From JAVJSF01 sp040219555 (GTDB lineage: Bacteria; Actinomycetota; Thermoleophilia; Miltoncostaeales; Miltoncostaeaceae): a DNA stretch of 64,000 nt. The stretch is taken from contig JAVJSF010000010.1 in the NCBI GenBank assembly GCA_040219555.1, positions 62,001 to 126,000 of the forward strand, in the 5' to 3' direction. Shown here piece by piece: positions 30,975-39,743 of this stretch. The notes under the pieces are model-generated. The model was given only the letters and a program-made list of their open reading frames with translations. It had not been told where the DNA came from and did not search any database. The position numbers were made by a program, and so were the translations under genes. Every line of letters starts with the position of its first letter. The stretch's first letter is position 1.

Positions 30975-33146
30975 GTGGAGAGCTCCGGCAAATGCCCGTT
31001 CACCGGCCGTGACGGCCGCACCAACCGCGACTGGTGGCCCAACCAGCTCGACGTGAGCGTCCTGCACCGCAACCACCCGGTCGGCGACCCGATGGGCGCC
31101 GGCTTCGACTATGCGGCGGAGTTCTCCGCGCTGGACCTCGGCGCCGTGAAGCGCGACATCCACGAGGTGATGACCACCTCGCAGGACTGGTGGCCGGCGG
31201 ACTACGGCCACTACGGGCCGCTGTTCATCCGCATGTCCTGGCACGCGGCCGGCACGTACCGCATCTGGGACGGGCGCGGCGGCGGCGGCTCGGGTGAGCA
31301 GCGCTTCGCCCCGCTCAACTCCTGGCCCGACAACGCCAACCTCGACAAGGCGCGCCGGGTCCTCTGGCCGGTCAAGCAGAAGTACGGGCGCTCTCTGTCG
31401 TGGGCCGACCTGATGATCCTGGCCGGCAACGTCGCGCTCGAGTCGATGGGGTTCCGCACCTTCGGCTTCGGCGGCGGGCGCGAGGACGTCTGGGAGCCCG
31501 AGCAGATCAACTGGGGCAACGAGGACACCTGGCTGGATGACAATCGCTACCGCGGTGAGCGCGAGCTGGACAACCCGCTCGCGGCCGTCCAGATGGGCCT
31601 GATCTACGTGAACCCCGAGGGACCCAACGGGAACCCGGACCCGCTGCTGGCGGCGCACGACATCCGCGAGACCTTCGCGCGCATGGCGATGAACGACGAG
31701 GAGACGGTGGCCCTGATCGCCGGCGGCCACACCTTCGGCAAGAACCACGGCGCCGGCGACGCCGAGCTGGTGGGCGCCGAGCCCGAGGCCGCCCCGCTGC
31801 AGGAGATGGGCCTCGGCTGGACCTCCGGCCACGGCAGCGGCAAGGCCGGCGACACCATCACCAGCGGCCTCGAGGGCGCCTGGACCCCCACGCCCACCAC
31901 CTGGGACAACGGCTACTTCGAGACCCTGTTCGGGTACGAGTGGCAGCTCACCAAGAGCCCGGCCGGCGCGTGGCAGTGGATCCCCACCGACCCCGAGGCG
32001 GCCACGGCCGTCCCGGACGCGCACGACCCGGCAACGCGTCACGCCCCGGTGATGCTGACCACGGACCTGTCGCTGCGGATGGACCCGGACTACGAGCCCA
32101 TCTCGCGCCGGTTCGCGGAGGACCCGGCGGCCTTCGCCGACGCCTTCGCCCGCGCGTGGTTCAAGCTCACCCACCGCGACATGGGGCCGAAGGCCCTCTA
32201 CCTCGGCCCCGAGGTGCCCGACGAGGACCTGCTCTGGCAGGACCCGGTGCCGCCGGTCGACCACGACCTCATCGGGCCGGCGCAGATCGCCGACCTGAAG
32301 GAACGCGTCCTCGCCTCGGGCCTCGGCACCGCGCAACTGGTCACCACCGCATGGGCCTCGGCCTCCAGCTTCCGCGCCACCGACAGGCGCGGGGGCGCCA
32401 ACGGGGCGCGCATCCGCCTGGCCCCGCAGCGCGACTGGGAGGCCAACAACCCCGATCGGCTCGCCATCGTGCTGGGCACGCTCGAGTCGGTGCAGCAGGA
32501 GTTCAACGACCAGGCCCCCGGGAACATGCGCGTCTCGATGGCCGACCTGATCGTCCTGGCCGGCTGCGCCGCCGTGGAGCGGGCGGCGGCCGAGGCCGGT
32601 CACCCGGTCGAGGTGCCGTTCGCGCCGGGGCGCACGGATGCCACCCAGGAGCAGACCGACGCCGACTCGTTCGCGCCGCTCGAGCCCACGGCCGATGGCT
32701 TCCGCAACTACCTGCGCCCCGGGCAGGACCGGCCGGCCGAGCAGTTGCTGGTGGACAAGGCGCGCCTGCTGGGCCTCAGCGCCCCCGAGATGACGGTGCT
32801 TGTGGGCGGCATGCGGGCCCTGGGCGCCAACCACGACGGCTCGGACCTCGGGGTCTTCACCGACCGGCCCGGGGCCCTGACCACCGACTTCTTCGCGAAC
32901 CTGCTGGCGATGGACACCGTGTGGGGGCCCACCTCGGAGGCCGAGGAGACCTTCGAGGGGCGCGATCGCGCCGGCGGCCAGGTGAAGTGGACCGGCAGCC
33001 GGGTGGACCTGGTCTTCGGCTCCAACTCGCAGCTGCGGGCCCTGGCCGAGGTGTACGCCTGCCACGACGCCGGCGCGAAGTTCGTGGCCGACTTCGCGGC
33101 CGCCTGGGACAAGGTGATGAGCGCGGACAGGTTCGACCTGCGCTGA
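30975..33146 (+). CDS. katG: catalase-peroxidase
   Basis: 723 residues from GTG 30975, with a CGAAAGG ribosome site. Distal residues Arg86, Trp89, His90 (FIRMSWHAAGTYR), cross-link partners Tyr211 (LIYVNPEGPNG) and Met237 (RMAMNDEE), and proximal haem ligand His252 (GGHTFGK) all lie at a constant offset of 18 from the well-known mycobacterial numbering, so the Trp-Tyr-Met adduct should form. A second, degenerate peroxidase domain follows. It removes hydrogen peroxide and is presumably controlled by the upstream Fur protein. Confidence 0.97.
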   Translation: MESSGKCPFTGRDGRTNRDWWPNQLDVSVLHRNHPVGDPMGAGFDYAAEFSALDLGAVKRDIHEVMTTSQDWWPADYGHYGPLFIRMSWHAAGTYRIWDGRGGGGSGEQRFAPLNSWPDNANLDKARRVLWPVKQKYGRSLSWADLMILAGNVALESMGFRTFGFGGGREDVWEPEQINWGNEDTWLDDNRYRGERELDNPLAAVQMGLIYVNPEGPNGNPDPLLAAHDIRETFARMAMNDEETVALIAGGHTFGKNHGAGDAELVGAEPEAAPLQEMGLGWTSGHGSGKAGDTITSGLEGAWTPTPTTWDNGYFETLFGYEWQLTKSPAGAWQWIPTDPEAATAVPDAHDPATRHAPVMLTTDLSLRMDPDYEPISRRFAEDPAAFADAFARAWFKLTHRDMGPKALYLGPEVPDEDLLWQDPVPPVDHDLIGPAQIADLKERVLASGLGTAQLVTTAWASASSFRATDRRGGANGARIRLAPQRDWEANNPDRLAIVLGTLESVQQEFNDQAPGNMRVSMADLIVLAGCAAVERAAAEAGHPVEVPFAPGRTDATQEQTDADSFAPLEPTADGFRNYLRPGQDRPAEQLLVDKARLLGLSAPEMTVLVGGMRALGANHDGSDLGVFTDRPGALTTDFFANLLAMDTVWGPTSEAEETFEGRDRAGGQVKWTGSRVDLVFGSNSQLRALAEVYACHDAGAKFVADFAAAWDKVMSADRFDLR

Positions 33147-33160
33147 CGGGCTCGCCCATC

Positions 33161-33193
33161 GCGGGGCGGTCCCGCATCACGGGGCCGCTCCGC
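33161..33193 (+). terminator. hairpin terminator after katG
   Basis: 14-bp stem (33161-33174 with 33180-33193, two G-U pairs) and a 5-base loop CATCA, 14 bases after the katG stop. Confidence 0.75.
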
Positions 33194-33236
33194 GGGCGCC
33201 GGGCGCGCTCCCGCCCGGGCCATCATCCTGTGAGCG

Positions 33237-33956
33237 GTGCGCCGTCCCCACCTCGTCTCCCTCTGTGCGACCGCCGCCGCGGCCGGGGCCCTCGGCCTCG
33301 CGGGTGGCGGCGCCCTTGGCGTCCCCGAGCGCCTCGCCGATCGCGTCGCCCTGCGGGAGGCGCCGGCCTCGCAGGTGCGCGCCATCATCGACGGGCGGCC
33401 CGTCGCCCTGCGCGGGGCGTTCGTGGAGGTGGTCGACCTGGGCTACTACCACGGGGCCGTGCTGCGCCTGGTGCCCCGCCCGGGCACCTGCGCGGTCATG
33501 AGAGCACAGGTGGCGGGGGAGGGCCCCGGCGTACGCCATGCGGCGTTCGTCGTCGGCTTCCGGTTCGACGCCGAGGCGCTCGCCGAGCGTGGCCTGGACG
33601 TCCGCGGCCGGCCGGCGCTCCTCGGCGGGGACGCGCTGCCCATCCAGGGGCAGGACGGCGGCCCCATCGCCGCCGACGCCGCGTGGCCGCGGGCCGGGTC
33701 GTTCCGCGCTCTCGCGTCCATCACGCACGGGGGGCGCCCCTCGGGCGACCTCACCCCCAGCCTCGGCACCCACGCCGACCCCACCATCACGCCCGACTCG
33801 CTGCTGGCCGCGGTGCACATCGCGCGCACGGGCGCGGCGCCGGGCGCGCCGTCGGGCGGCCTGGTGCTCGGGCGCGTCGCGCCGGTGGGTGCCGGCGGCC
33901 TGCCGGCCCGCGGGCCCTTCCGCGCCCTCGGCTGCGGCGCCGCGGGCCCGGGGTAG
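33237..33956 (+). CDS. exported protein of unknown function
   Basis: 239 residues from GTG 33237. The N-terminus (LVSLCATAAAAGALGLAGGGALG) looks like a signal peptide or a single membrane anchor. The body is Ala/Gly/Arg-rich with possible beta structure (GAVLRLVPRPGTCAVM, RHAAFVVGFRFD) and no known motif. Codon use matches neighbours. Two cysteines occur in the mature part, near residue 83 and close to the C-terminus. I do not recognise a family. Confidence 0.55.
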   Translation: MRRPHLVSLCATAAAAGALGLAGGGALGVPERLADRVALREAPASQVRAIIDGRPVALRGAFVEVVDLGYYHGAVLRLVPRPGTCAVMRAQVAGEGPGVRHAAFVVGFRFDAEALAERGLDVRGRPALLGGDALPIQGQDGGPIAADAAWPRAGSFRALASITHGGRPSGDLTPSLGTHADPTITPDSLLAAVHIARTGAAPGAPSGGLVLGRVAPVGAGGLPARGPFRALGCGAAGPG

Positions 33957-34040
33957 GGGTCGCGGCCGGACCCCGCCGCCTGGCCGGTCTCCGGCAGACT
34001 GCCCGGGAACGTCCACCGCCCGCCAGGAGTGACCCATCCG

Positions 34041-34835
34041 ATGACCAGCACCTCCGAGGACGCCCCCAGGGGCTTCAGCAAGGCGGCCCAGTCGTACGAT
34101 GCCGCCGTGCAGCGCAACATCCAGGGCTCCGAGCGCCTGGTGATGTCGCTGCCGGCCGGCGACTACCGCACGGTCCTCGATGTCGGCTGCGGCACCGGAT
34201 TCACCGCGGCGGCGATGGCCGAGCGCTTTCCGGTGGAGCGCATCGTGGGTGTGGACCCGGCCGAGGGCATGCTGGAGCAGTTCGCCGCCAAGCGCGACGC
34301 CTTTCCGGGGGTCGAACTTGACCTCCGCGCCGAGGACGTCATGGCGATGGACGTGCCCGACGACTCCTTCGACGCGGTGCTGTGCGCCATGGCGCTGCAC
34401 TGGTTCCCCGACAAGCCCGGGGCCGTCGCCCGCATGGCGCGCGCCCTGGCCCCGGGTGGGGTGATGGGCATCCTCTCCGCCGGCCGCGGTGGCGAGGAGC
34501 CGTGGCAGCAGTTGCTGGTGGACATCGGTGCCCCCGAGGCCTGGACCGGCTGGTTCGCCGCCAACCAGCGCGACGTGGACGAGATCGCCGCCGACCTGCG
34601 CGCCGCCGGGCTGGAGCCGCTCGACGTGTGGATGGAGCGCCGGCGCCGCCACACCCCGCCGGGTGACTTCATGGCCCGTACCCGCTCGGTGGCCGCGCAC
34701 CTGCTGGGCAACCCGCCCGGTGGTGGCTTCAGCGAACTGGACCAGCGCATCGAGGCCGCCCTGCACGAGCGTTCGGGTCCCGAGGGCTTCGTCTACGACT
34801 ACTGCAAACTGTTCGCGGTGGCCCGGCGGCCGTAG
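34041..34835 (+). CDS. class I SAM-dependent methyltransferase
   Basis: 264 residues from ATG 34041, placed 11 bases after AGGAG. Motif I VLDVGCGTGFTAAAMAE, acidic loop VGVDPAEGM, motif for the next strand FDAVLCAMALHWFPD and ALAPGGVMGILSAGRG are all present. The FSKAAQSYDAAVQRN opening is like BioC/UbiE-type enzymes, which methylate carboxyl groups or quinone rings. No partner gene nearby defines the substrate. Confidence 0.85.
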   Translation: MTSTSEDAPRGFSKAAQSYDAAVQRNIQGSERLVMSLPAGDYRTVLDVGCGTGFTAAAMAERFPVERIVGVDPAEGMLEQFAAKRDAFPGVELDLRAEDVMAMDVPDDSFDAVLCAMALHWFPDKPGAVARMARALAPGGVMGILSAGRGGEEPWQQLLVDIGAPEAWTGWFAANQRDVDEIAADLRAAGLEPLDVWMERRRRHTPPGDFMARTRSVAAHLLGNPPGGGFSELDQRIEAALHERSGPEGFVYDYCKLFAVARRP

Positions 34836-34888
34836 GAGCCGAACCTCCCGATGGTTGCCCGCCCGGCGGATCGGGAAGGATGTCGTCG

Positions 34889-36025
34889 ATGACCACCCCG
34901 TCCTCGCCCCCCGCCGGGCCCGAACCCACCCAGCGCCCGGGCCCCGCCCGGGTGCCGCGGCCCCTCCAGATCGCGGCCGACTGGAGTTGGCGCCTCCTGG
35001 TCGTCGGTGTGGCGGTCGCCATCGTCCTGCTGGCCCTCAGCCGCCTCCAGGTCGTGGTGCTCCCGGTCATCGGCGCCCTCCTGCTGTGCACGTTCCTCGC
35101 GCCGCTGGTCGGGTTCCTGGACAACCGGGGCATGCACCGCGGGGTCGCGACGGCGCTCGTCTCGGTGGGGGCGGTCGGCGCGCTCGCCGGCCTGGTGGCG
35201 GCGTTCACGTTCCAGGTGCGCGACAGCATCGAGGAGCTCACCGAGGGCACCCGCGAGGGGATCCGCCAGATCGAGGACTGGCTGGTGGGCGGCCCGGCGG
35301 ACCTCGAGCGCTCGCAGATCCGCGAGGCCGCCGATGCCGCCATCGAGCAACTCACCTCTCCGGACGCCCTGTTGCAGTCGGGTCTGCTGGCGCGTGCCGC
35401 CACGGCCGTGGAGGTCCTGGGTGGCCTCGCCCTGGCCGTGGTGCTGGTGTTCTTCTTCCTCAAGGACGGCGACTCCATGTGGAGGTGGATGGTCCGCCGC
35501 CTGGGCGTGAACGCCGGGCCGCATGTCGACGCCGCCGGCCGGCGGGCCTGGGAGGGGCTCGGCGGCTTCATGCGCGGGCAGGCCATCGTGGCCGCCGCCG
35601 ACGCCATCTTCATCGGACTCGGGATCTGGCTGCTGGGCGTCCCCCTGGCGGTGCCGCTGGCGACGCTCATCTTCTTCGCCGCGTTCTTCCCCATCGTGGG
35701 GGCGGTGCTGGCGGGATCGGCGGCCGTGCTGGTGGCGCTGGCCACCGAGGGCTTCCTGACGGCGGTCCTGCTGCTGGCGATCGTGATCGCCGTGCAGCAG
35801 ATCGAGGGCAACGTGCTGCAGCCCGTGGTGATGGCGCGCACGGCCCGCCTGCACGCCGTGGTGGTCCTGCTGGCGCTGGCCGTCGGGGCCGCGCTGGGCG
35901 GGATCGTGGGGGCCTTCCTGGCCGTGCCCATCGCTGCGGCGGCCGCCGCGGCCGGCGGGTACGCCTGGACCCAGATGGGGCCGGCGCCGGCGCCGGCCGA
36001 CGATCCGCCCGTCGACTCCTCCTGA
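34889..36025 (+). CDS. AI-2E/PerM family transporter
   Basis: 378 residues from ATG 34889; an ATG three codons earlier directly abuts the ribosome site GGAAGG and is less likely. Eight membrane segments in the PerM pattern: two N-terminal helices, a long periplasmic-type amphipathic region (about 105-175), then LALAVVLVFFFLKDGD, GQAIVAAADAIFIGLGIW, FFAAFFPIVGAVLAG and the QQIEGNVLQPVVM signature. The family exports autoinducer-2 or acts as a Na+/H+ antiporter in some species; substrate here is open. Confidence 0.9.
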   Translation: MTTPSSPPAGPEPTQRPGPARVPRPLQIAADWSWRLLVVGVAVAIVLLALSRLQVVVLPVIGALLLCTFLAPLVGFLDNRGMHRGVATALVSVGAVGALAGLVAAFTFQVRDSIEELTEGTREGIRQIEDWLVGGPADLERSQIREAADAAIEQLTSPDALLQSGLLARAATAVEVLGGLALAVVLVFFFLKDGDSMWRWMVRRLGVNAGPHVDAAGRRAWEGLGGFMRGQAIVAAADAIFIGLGIWLLGVPLAVPLATLIFFAAFFPIVGAVLAGSAAVLVALATEGFLTAVLLLAIVIAVQQIEGNVLQPVVMARTARLHAVVVLLALAVGAALGGIVGAFLAVPIAAAAAAAGGYAWTQMGPAPAPADDPPVDSS

Positions 36026-36089
36026 AGGGCACCCGCCACGGACGGAACCCGGCGCCGGCGTCCACCCGGCGCCATACTCCCCGGGTCGC

Positions 36090-36938
36090 ATGAGGATCGC
36101 CACCTGGAACGTGAACTCGGTCCGCAGCCGCCTGCCGCGCCTGCTGGCATGGCTCGATGAGCGCCGGCCGGACGTGGTGTGCCTGCAAGAGACCAAGGTC
36201 GACGACGCCACCTTCGCCGGGTTGCTCGACGACGAACTCGCCGGCCGTGGCTACGCCGTGGCCGCGCACGGGGAGGGGCGCTGGAACGGGGTGGCCATCC
36301 TCTCGCGGGTGGGCCTGGACGACGTGGTGGCCGGCCTGGACGGGGCCCCCGACTGGGAGCGGCCCGAGGCGCGCGCCGTGGCGGCCACCTGCGCCGGCGT
36401 GCGCGTGATCTGCGTCTATGTCCCCAACGGGCGCGAGCCCGGCTCGGCCCACTACCGCTACAAGCTCGAGTGGCTGGCGGCCCTGCACGAGGCCGCGCGC
36501 GTCGGTCCGGCCTCGCTGGTCGTGGCGGGCGATCTCAACATCGCCCCGGCGGACGCGGACGTGTACGACCCCGCCGCCTTCGACGGGCGCACCCACGTCA
36601 CCCCCGCCGAGCGCGAGGCCCTGGGCCGGCTGGCCGCGCTGGGGCTGCGCGATGTGATGCGCGAGCGCTGGCCGGCCGAGAGGGTGTTCACCTTCTGGGA
36701 CCACCGGGCCGGCATGTTCCACCGCGATCTGGGCATGCGCATCGACCTGGCCCTGGCCTCGGGGCCCGTGGCCGACCGCGTGCGCGCGAGCTGGGTGGAC
36801 CGTCAGGCTCGCAAGGGTGCCGGTCCCAGCGACCATGCGCCCGTGATCGTCGACCTCGACGAGGCGCCCGACGGCGACATCGGCCCGCTGGTGCCGCCGC
36901 CGTCGGTGCGCCGCGCCACCCGGGCCGGCGGCGCGTGA
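36090..36938 (+). CDS. xthA: exodeoxyribonuclease III
   Basis: 282 residues. MRIATWNVNSVRSRL, LQETKVDD (catalytic Glu), VYVPNGREPGSAHYRYKLEW (catalytic Tyr), VVAGDLNIAPADADVYD (Asp and Asn), DLGMRIDLALAS and GPSDHAPVIVDL (Asp-His pair) give the complete AP-endonuclease/exonuclease set. It acts in base-excision repair at abasic sites. The next gene starts 10 bases after the stop. Confidence 0.96.
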   Translation: MRIATWNVNSVRSRLPRLLAWLDERRPDVVCLQETKVDDATFAGLLDDELAGRGYAVAAHGEGRWNGVAILSRVGLDDVVAGLDGAPDWERPEARAVAATCAGVRVICVYVPNGREPGSAHYRYKLEWLAALHEAARVGPASLVVAGDLNIAPADADVYDPAAFDGRTHVTPAEREALGRLAALGLRDVMRERWPAERVFTFWDHRAGMFHRDLGMRIDLALASGPVADRVRASWVDRQARKGAGPSDHAPVIVDLDEAPDGDIGPLVPPPSVRRATRAGGA

Positions 36939-36948
36939 GGAGCCACGT

Positions 36949-38226
36949 GTGACCCACCTGATGAGCCCGGCCATCGCGCCGGGGCTCTCGTGGCCCGACC
37001 CGTATGTGCTGGCGCTCGCGGTCCTGGGCCTGGCCGTCCTGATCGCGATCCCCACGCTCACGCACCACTCCGACCGCATCTTCTCGCCGGCCATCGTCTA
37101 CCTGATCATCGGGACCGCGCTGGCCGGCCTCCTGGCGCTGCTGGATGGGGGGTGGCTCACGCTGGCCGGCGACTCGGACGTGGTCGAGCATCTCACCGAG
37201 CTGGCGGTCATCGTGGCGCTGTTCGCCACCGGGCTGAAGATCGACCGCAGGATCTCCCTGCGGGGCTGGGGGCCCACGGCGCTGCTGCTGGCGGTCGTGA
37301 TGCCGCTCACCATCCTCGCCATCGTCGCCGCGGGGGTGTGGGGGCTCGGGCTGTCGCTGGGGGCCGCGATCGTGCTGGGCGCGGCCCTCTCGCCAACCGA
37401 CCCGGTCCTGGCCGGCGATCTCGGCGTCCCCGCCCCGGGCCGGGGCGATCGCAGCGAGCCGGCCTTCATCCTCTCCTCCGAGGCCGGCCTGAACGACGGC
37501 CTGGCGTTCCCGTTCGTGTACCTCGGCCTCGTCGTGGCCTCCGCGCCGGGCTCCGGAGACCTGCTGGAGTGGGTGGCCGCCGACGTCGTGTATGCGATCG
37601 CCCTGGGCCTGGGCGCCGGGGCCGGCCTGGGCTGGCTGATCGCGGCGGTGGGGGTGTGGTTCCGGGAGCACGGCATCGTGGCCGCCCGTCTCGACGGCTG
37701 GGCGCCCGTGGGCGCGGTGCTGGTGATCTACGGCGCCACCGAGATCATCGGCGCGTACGGCTTCCTCGCGGCCTTCGCCGGCGGGCTCGCCTTCGGCCGC
37801 TACGAGCGCGGCCACGAACTGGTGGACGGGGTGCACGATGGCGCGGAGGTGGCCGAGCGCGCGCTGGAGCTCGCCGCCATCCTGCTCCTGGGGTCGATGC
37901 TCACCACCGCCGGCCTCGCCCTGGCCGGCTGGGAGGCGATCGCCCTCGGCCTGGCCCTGATCCTGGTGGTGCGGCCGGTGCTCACCGTGGTGGCGCTGTG
38001 GCGCACGGGCCTCCCCGCGCGTGAGCGGCTCTACGTGGGCCTCTTCGGCGTGCGCGGGATCGGCTCGATCTACTACGCCACCGCCGCGCTCGGCTCGGGC
38101 CTGCTGGCCCCGGACGAGGGGGCGCTGGTGGTCTGGACCGTCGCGGTGGCGGTCTGCGTCTCCATCGTCCTGCACGGGGTCGCCGCCGCCCCGCTCACCA
38201 GGGCGATGGTGCGCGGCGAGCGCTGA
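36949..38226 (+). CDS. CPA1-type Na+/H+ antiporter
   Basis: 425 residues from GTG 36949 with GAGGAG upstream. About twelve membrane helices. LGAALSPTDPVLAGDLG and SSEAGLNDGLAFPFVY carry the acidic residues (T-D-P and N-D) of the ion-binding site in CPA1 exchangers (NhaP/NHE). FGVRGIGSIYYATAAL is a conserved late helix. Shares the neighbourhood with heliorhodopsin and the Mrp operon, so the region is rich in Na+/pH transport. Confidence 0.92.
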   Translation: MTHLMSPAIAPGLSWPDPYVLALAVLGLAVLIAIPTLTHHSDRIFSPAIVYLIIGTALAGLLALLDGGWLTLAGDSDVVEHLTELAVIVALFATGLKIDRRISLRGWGPTALLLAVVMPLTILAIVAAGVWGLGLSLGAAIVLGAALSPTDPVLAGDLGVPAPGRGDRSEPAFILSSEAGLNDGLAFPFVYLGLVVASAPGSGDLLEWVAADVVYAIALGLGAGAGLGWLIAAVGVWFREHGIVAARLDGWAPVGAVLVIYGATEIIGAYGFLAAFAGGLAFGRYERGHELVDGVHDGAEVAERALELAAILLLGSMLTTAGLALAGWEAIALGLALILVVRPVLTVVALWRTGLPARERLYVGLFGVRGIGSIYYATAALGSGLLAPDEGALVVWTVAVAVCVSIVLHGVAAAPLTRAMVRGER

Positions 38227-38293
38227 GGCCGTCGCAGCCGGGAGGGTGACGACCGCCCGCTGCGCCCCGGCCTGACCGTCGAGCAGGTGCGCC

Positions 38294-38455
38294 ACGAACG
38301 ACCACCGCCTGATCCCCGACCAGGCCCTGCGCCCCAGCGACGGCTACGACGTCGAGAGCGCCTCGATCCTGGTCCGCTCACCCTCCGGCGCGCTCACCCC
38401 ATCAGGGTGCTTGCGAACACCTGCCACGCCAGCGCGGACTTCGCCGCCAGGCTGA
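38294..38455 (+). other. short coding-like frame without a normal start
   Basis: Between an upstream in-frame stop (38273) and TGA 38453 lies a frame reading TNDHRLIPDQALRPSDGYDV and ESASILVRSPSG with consistently G/C third positions before it runs into the convergent heliorhodopsin gene. No ATG, GTG or TTG is available; ACG 38294 sits behind AGGTG. It may be a gene remnant or a non-coding coincidence. Confidence 0.2.
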
Positions 38456-39140
38456 GCACGATGTAGGCCGTCTCCGGGAACAGGGGCCGCGCCCACGGGC
38501 CCACCCGCCGGTACTGCAGGACCATGTTGACCGCGAAGCTGTTGAACAGCACGAACAGCGACACGAAGATGGCGTAGACGAAGCCCGGGGCCTCCTCGCC
38601 GGCGAGGAGGTACGTGCCGATGGCGATCCAGGGCACCGCCCCGGCGATGCAGCCGAACCAGTAGTCGGTCCAGTCGGCCCCGCCGGGCCGCTCGCGGCGC
38701 TCCATCTGGAGGCCGAACAGGATCATCGCGCTGTTCACCCCGAAGATCGCGATCAGCGCGGCGATGTCCGAGATCCCCGTGAGCATCGCGATCAGCACCA
38801 CCATCAGCGACGCGCTGACCGAGTACTCGATCCAGCGGGCGACGTTGCGCCCCCGTCGCAGGTTCGCCTCGTACCACCCGCACACGCCCGGGGTGGCCAT
38901 CAGCAGATGGTCGACGGCGGCCAGCAGCAGGAAGACCGCCACCAGCGGACCGATGCGCAGGTCGAACAGCACGGAGGGCTCGCCGGCTCCGCTGCCCGGC
39001 GGCCCACTCAGGAACGACCCGGTCACCGGCAGCGCGAACGAGTTGGACAGCCACAGGATCACCGCGGCCTGTACCAGGTGGGCGAGCCCGACCGCGACGT
39101 TCAGCACCCGCAGCCGACCCATGGGCATCTCATCAGCCAT
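38394..39140 (-). CDS. heliorhodopsin
   Basis: 248 residues from ATG 39140; the longer open frame upstream is low-complexity. Seven hydrophobic segments. The retinal lysine is Lys234 in VLSLAAKSALAWQVF, with Ser230 four residues before; the counter-ion Glu105 is in RWIEYSVSASLMV; His21 (LAHLVQ) and His78 (VDHLL) match the two conserved histidines. FGCIAGAVPWIAIGTYL, FNSFAVNMVLQY and FGLQMERR are heliorhodopsin blocks. These proteins bind retinal with the N-terminus inside, do not pump ions like type 1 rhodopsins, and have a debated sensory or regulatory role. No carotenoid oxygenase is in the window. A TACAAG box at 39153-39148 lies about 7 bases before the ATG, so a leaderless mRNA is possible. 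Confidence 0.92.
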   Translation of the reverse strand: MADEMPMGRLRVLNVAVGLAHLVQAAVILWLSNSFALPVTGSFLSGPPGSGAGEPSVLFDLRIGPLVAVFLLLAAVDHLLMATPGVCGWYEANLRRGRNVARWIEYSVSASLMVVLIAMLTGISDIAALIAIFGVNSAMILFGLQMERRERPGGADWTDYWFGCIAGAVPWIAIGTYLLAGEEAPGFVYAIFVSLFVLFNSFAVNMVLQYRRVGPWARPLFPETAYIVLSLAAKSALAWQVFASTLMG

Positions 39141-39185
39141 GGGGAGTCTTGTATCAGGCGAGCCGTCCCCGTCGCCGCCGCGCAC

Positions 39186-39211
39186 GTTTGCCCGGGTGGT
39201 GGGGTGGGAAG
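39186..39211 (+). promoter_or_regulatory. candidate SigB/F-type promoter
   Basis: GTTTGC (39186-39191), 14 bases, GGGAAG (39206-39211), 40 bases before the ATG at 39251. The layout is the same as GTTTGC-N14-GGGAAT at 4452-4477 near the sigma gene. Confidence 0.5.
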
Positions 39212-39250
39212 GGGACCCGTAGACCGCAAGTCCACTCGGAGGAGAACGAC

Positions 39251-39739
39251 ATGGACGCGATCCTGAAGCGGCGTTGGTGGCCGCTGGCACTCGCCGCACT
39301 CGCCGCACTCGCCGGCGGGCTCGGCGCGCTGGCGCTGACCGGCGGCGGAGCCTCGGCCTCGGCGCAGACCGATCAGGTCCAGCTCACCCGTGGGCAGCTG
39401 ATCATCAACCAGCGCATCTCCCAGGCCGCCGTCCGCCGCAGCAACGAGGCACTGGCCGACCGGCCGGCGTGGGCCGTGGTCATCGCCGACGGCAGGCTGG
39501 TCCGCAGCTCGGGCGGGGTGTCGGTCGTCCGCAGTGGGCCCGGCTCGTACGGCGTGAGGTTCGATCGCGACCTCACCGACTGCGCCTTCACCGCCTCGCA
39601 GATCCAGCCGGACCCGTCCCTGATCGGCCAGGTCGGCCTGTCTGTGGATGGCGACGACCTCCGGCGGCTGCTGGTCCAGACGGCCGACCGCGACGGCACG
39701 GCCGCGGACCGCAACTTCACCGTCCAGGTGACCTGCTGA
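39251..39739 (+). CDS. secreted protein, unknown
   Basis: 162 residues from ATG 39251 after GGAGGAGAA. A signal peptide with core WWPLALAALAALAGGLGAL is followed by SASAQT, a likely cleavage site. The mature part starts with a QLTRGQLIINQRISQAAVRR helix and then beta-strand-like repeats (AWAVVIADGRLVRSSGG, YGVRFDRDLTDCAFTAS). Two Cys (in DCAF and at the last residue) may pair outside the cell. It precedes a lipoprotein gene by 4 bases, so both likely share one transcript and the SigB-like promoter. Confidence 0.7.
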   Translation: MDAILKRRWWPLALAALAALAGGLGALALTGGGASASAQTDQVQLTRGQLIINQRISQAAVRRSNEALADRPAWAVVIADGRLVRSSGGVSVVRSGPGSYGVRFDRDLTDCAFTASQIQPDPSLIGQVGLSVDGDDLRRLLVQTADRDGTAADRNFTVQVTC

Positions 39740-39743
39740 GTCC

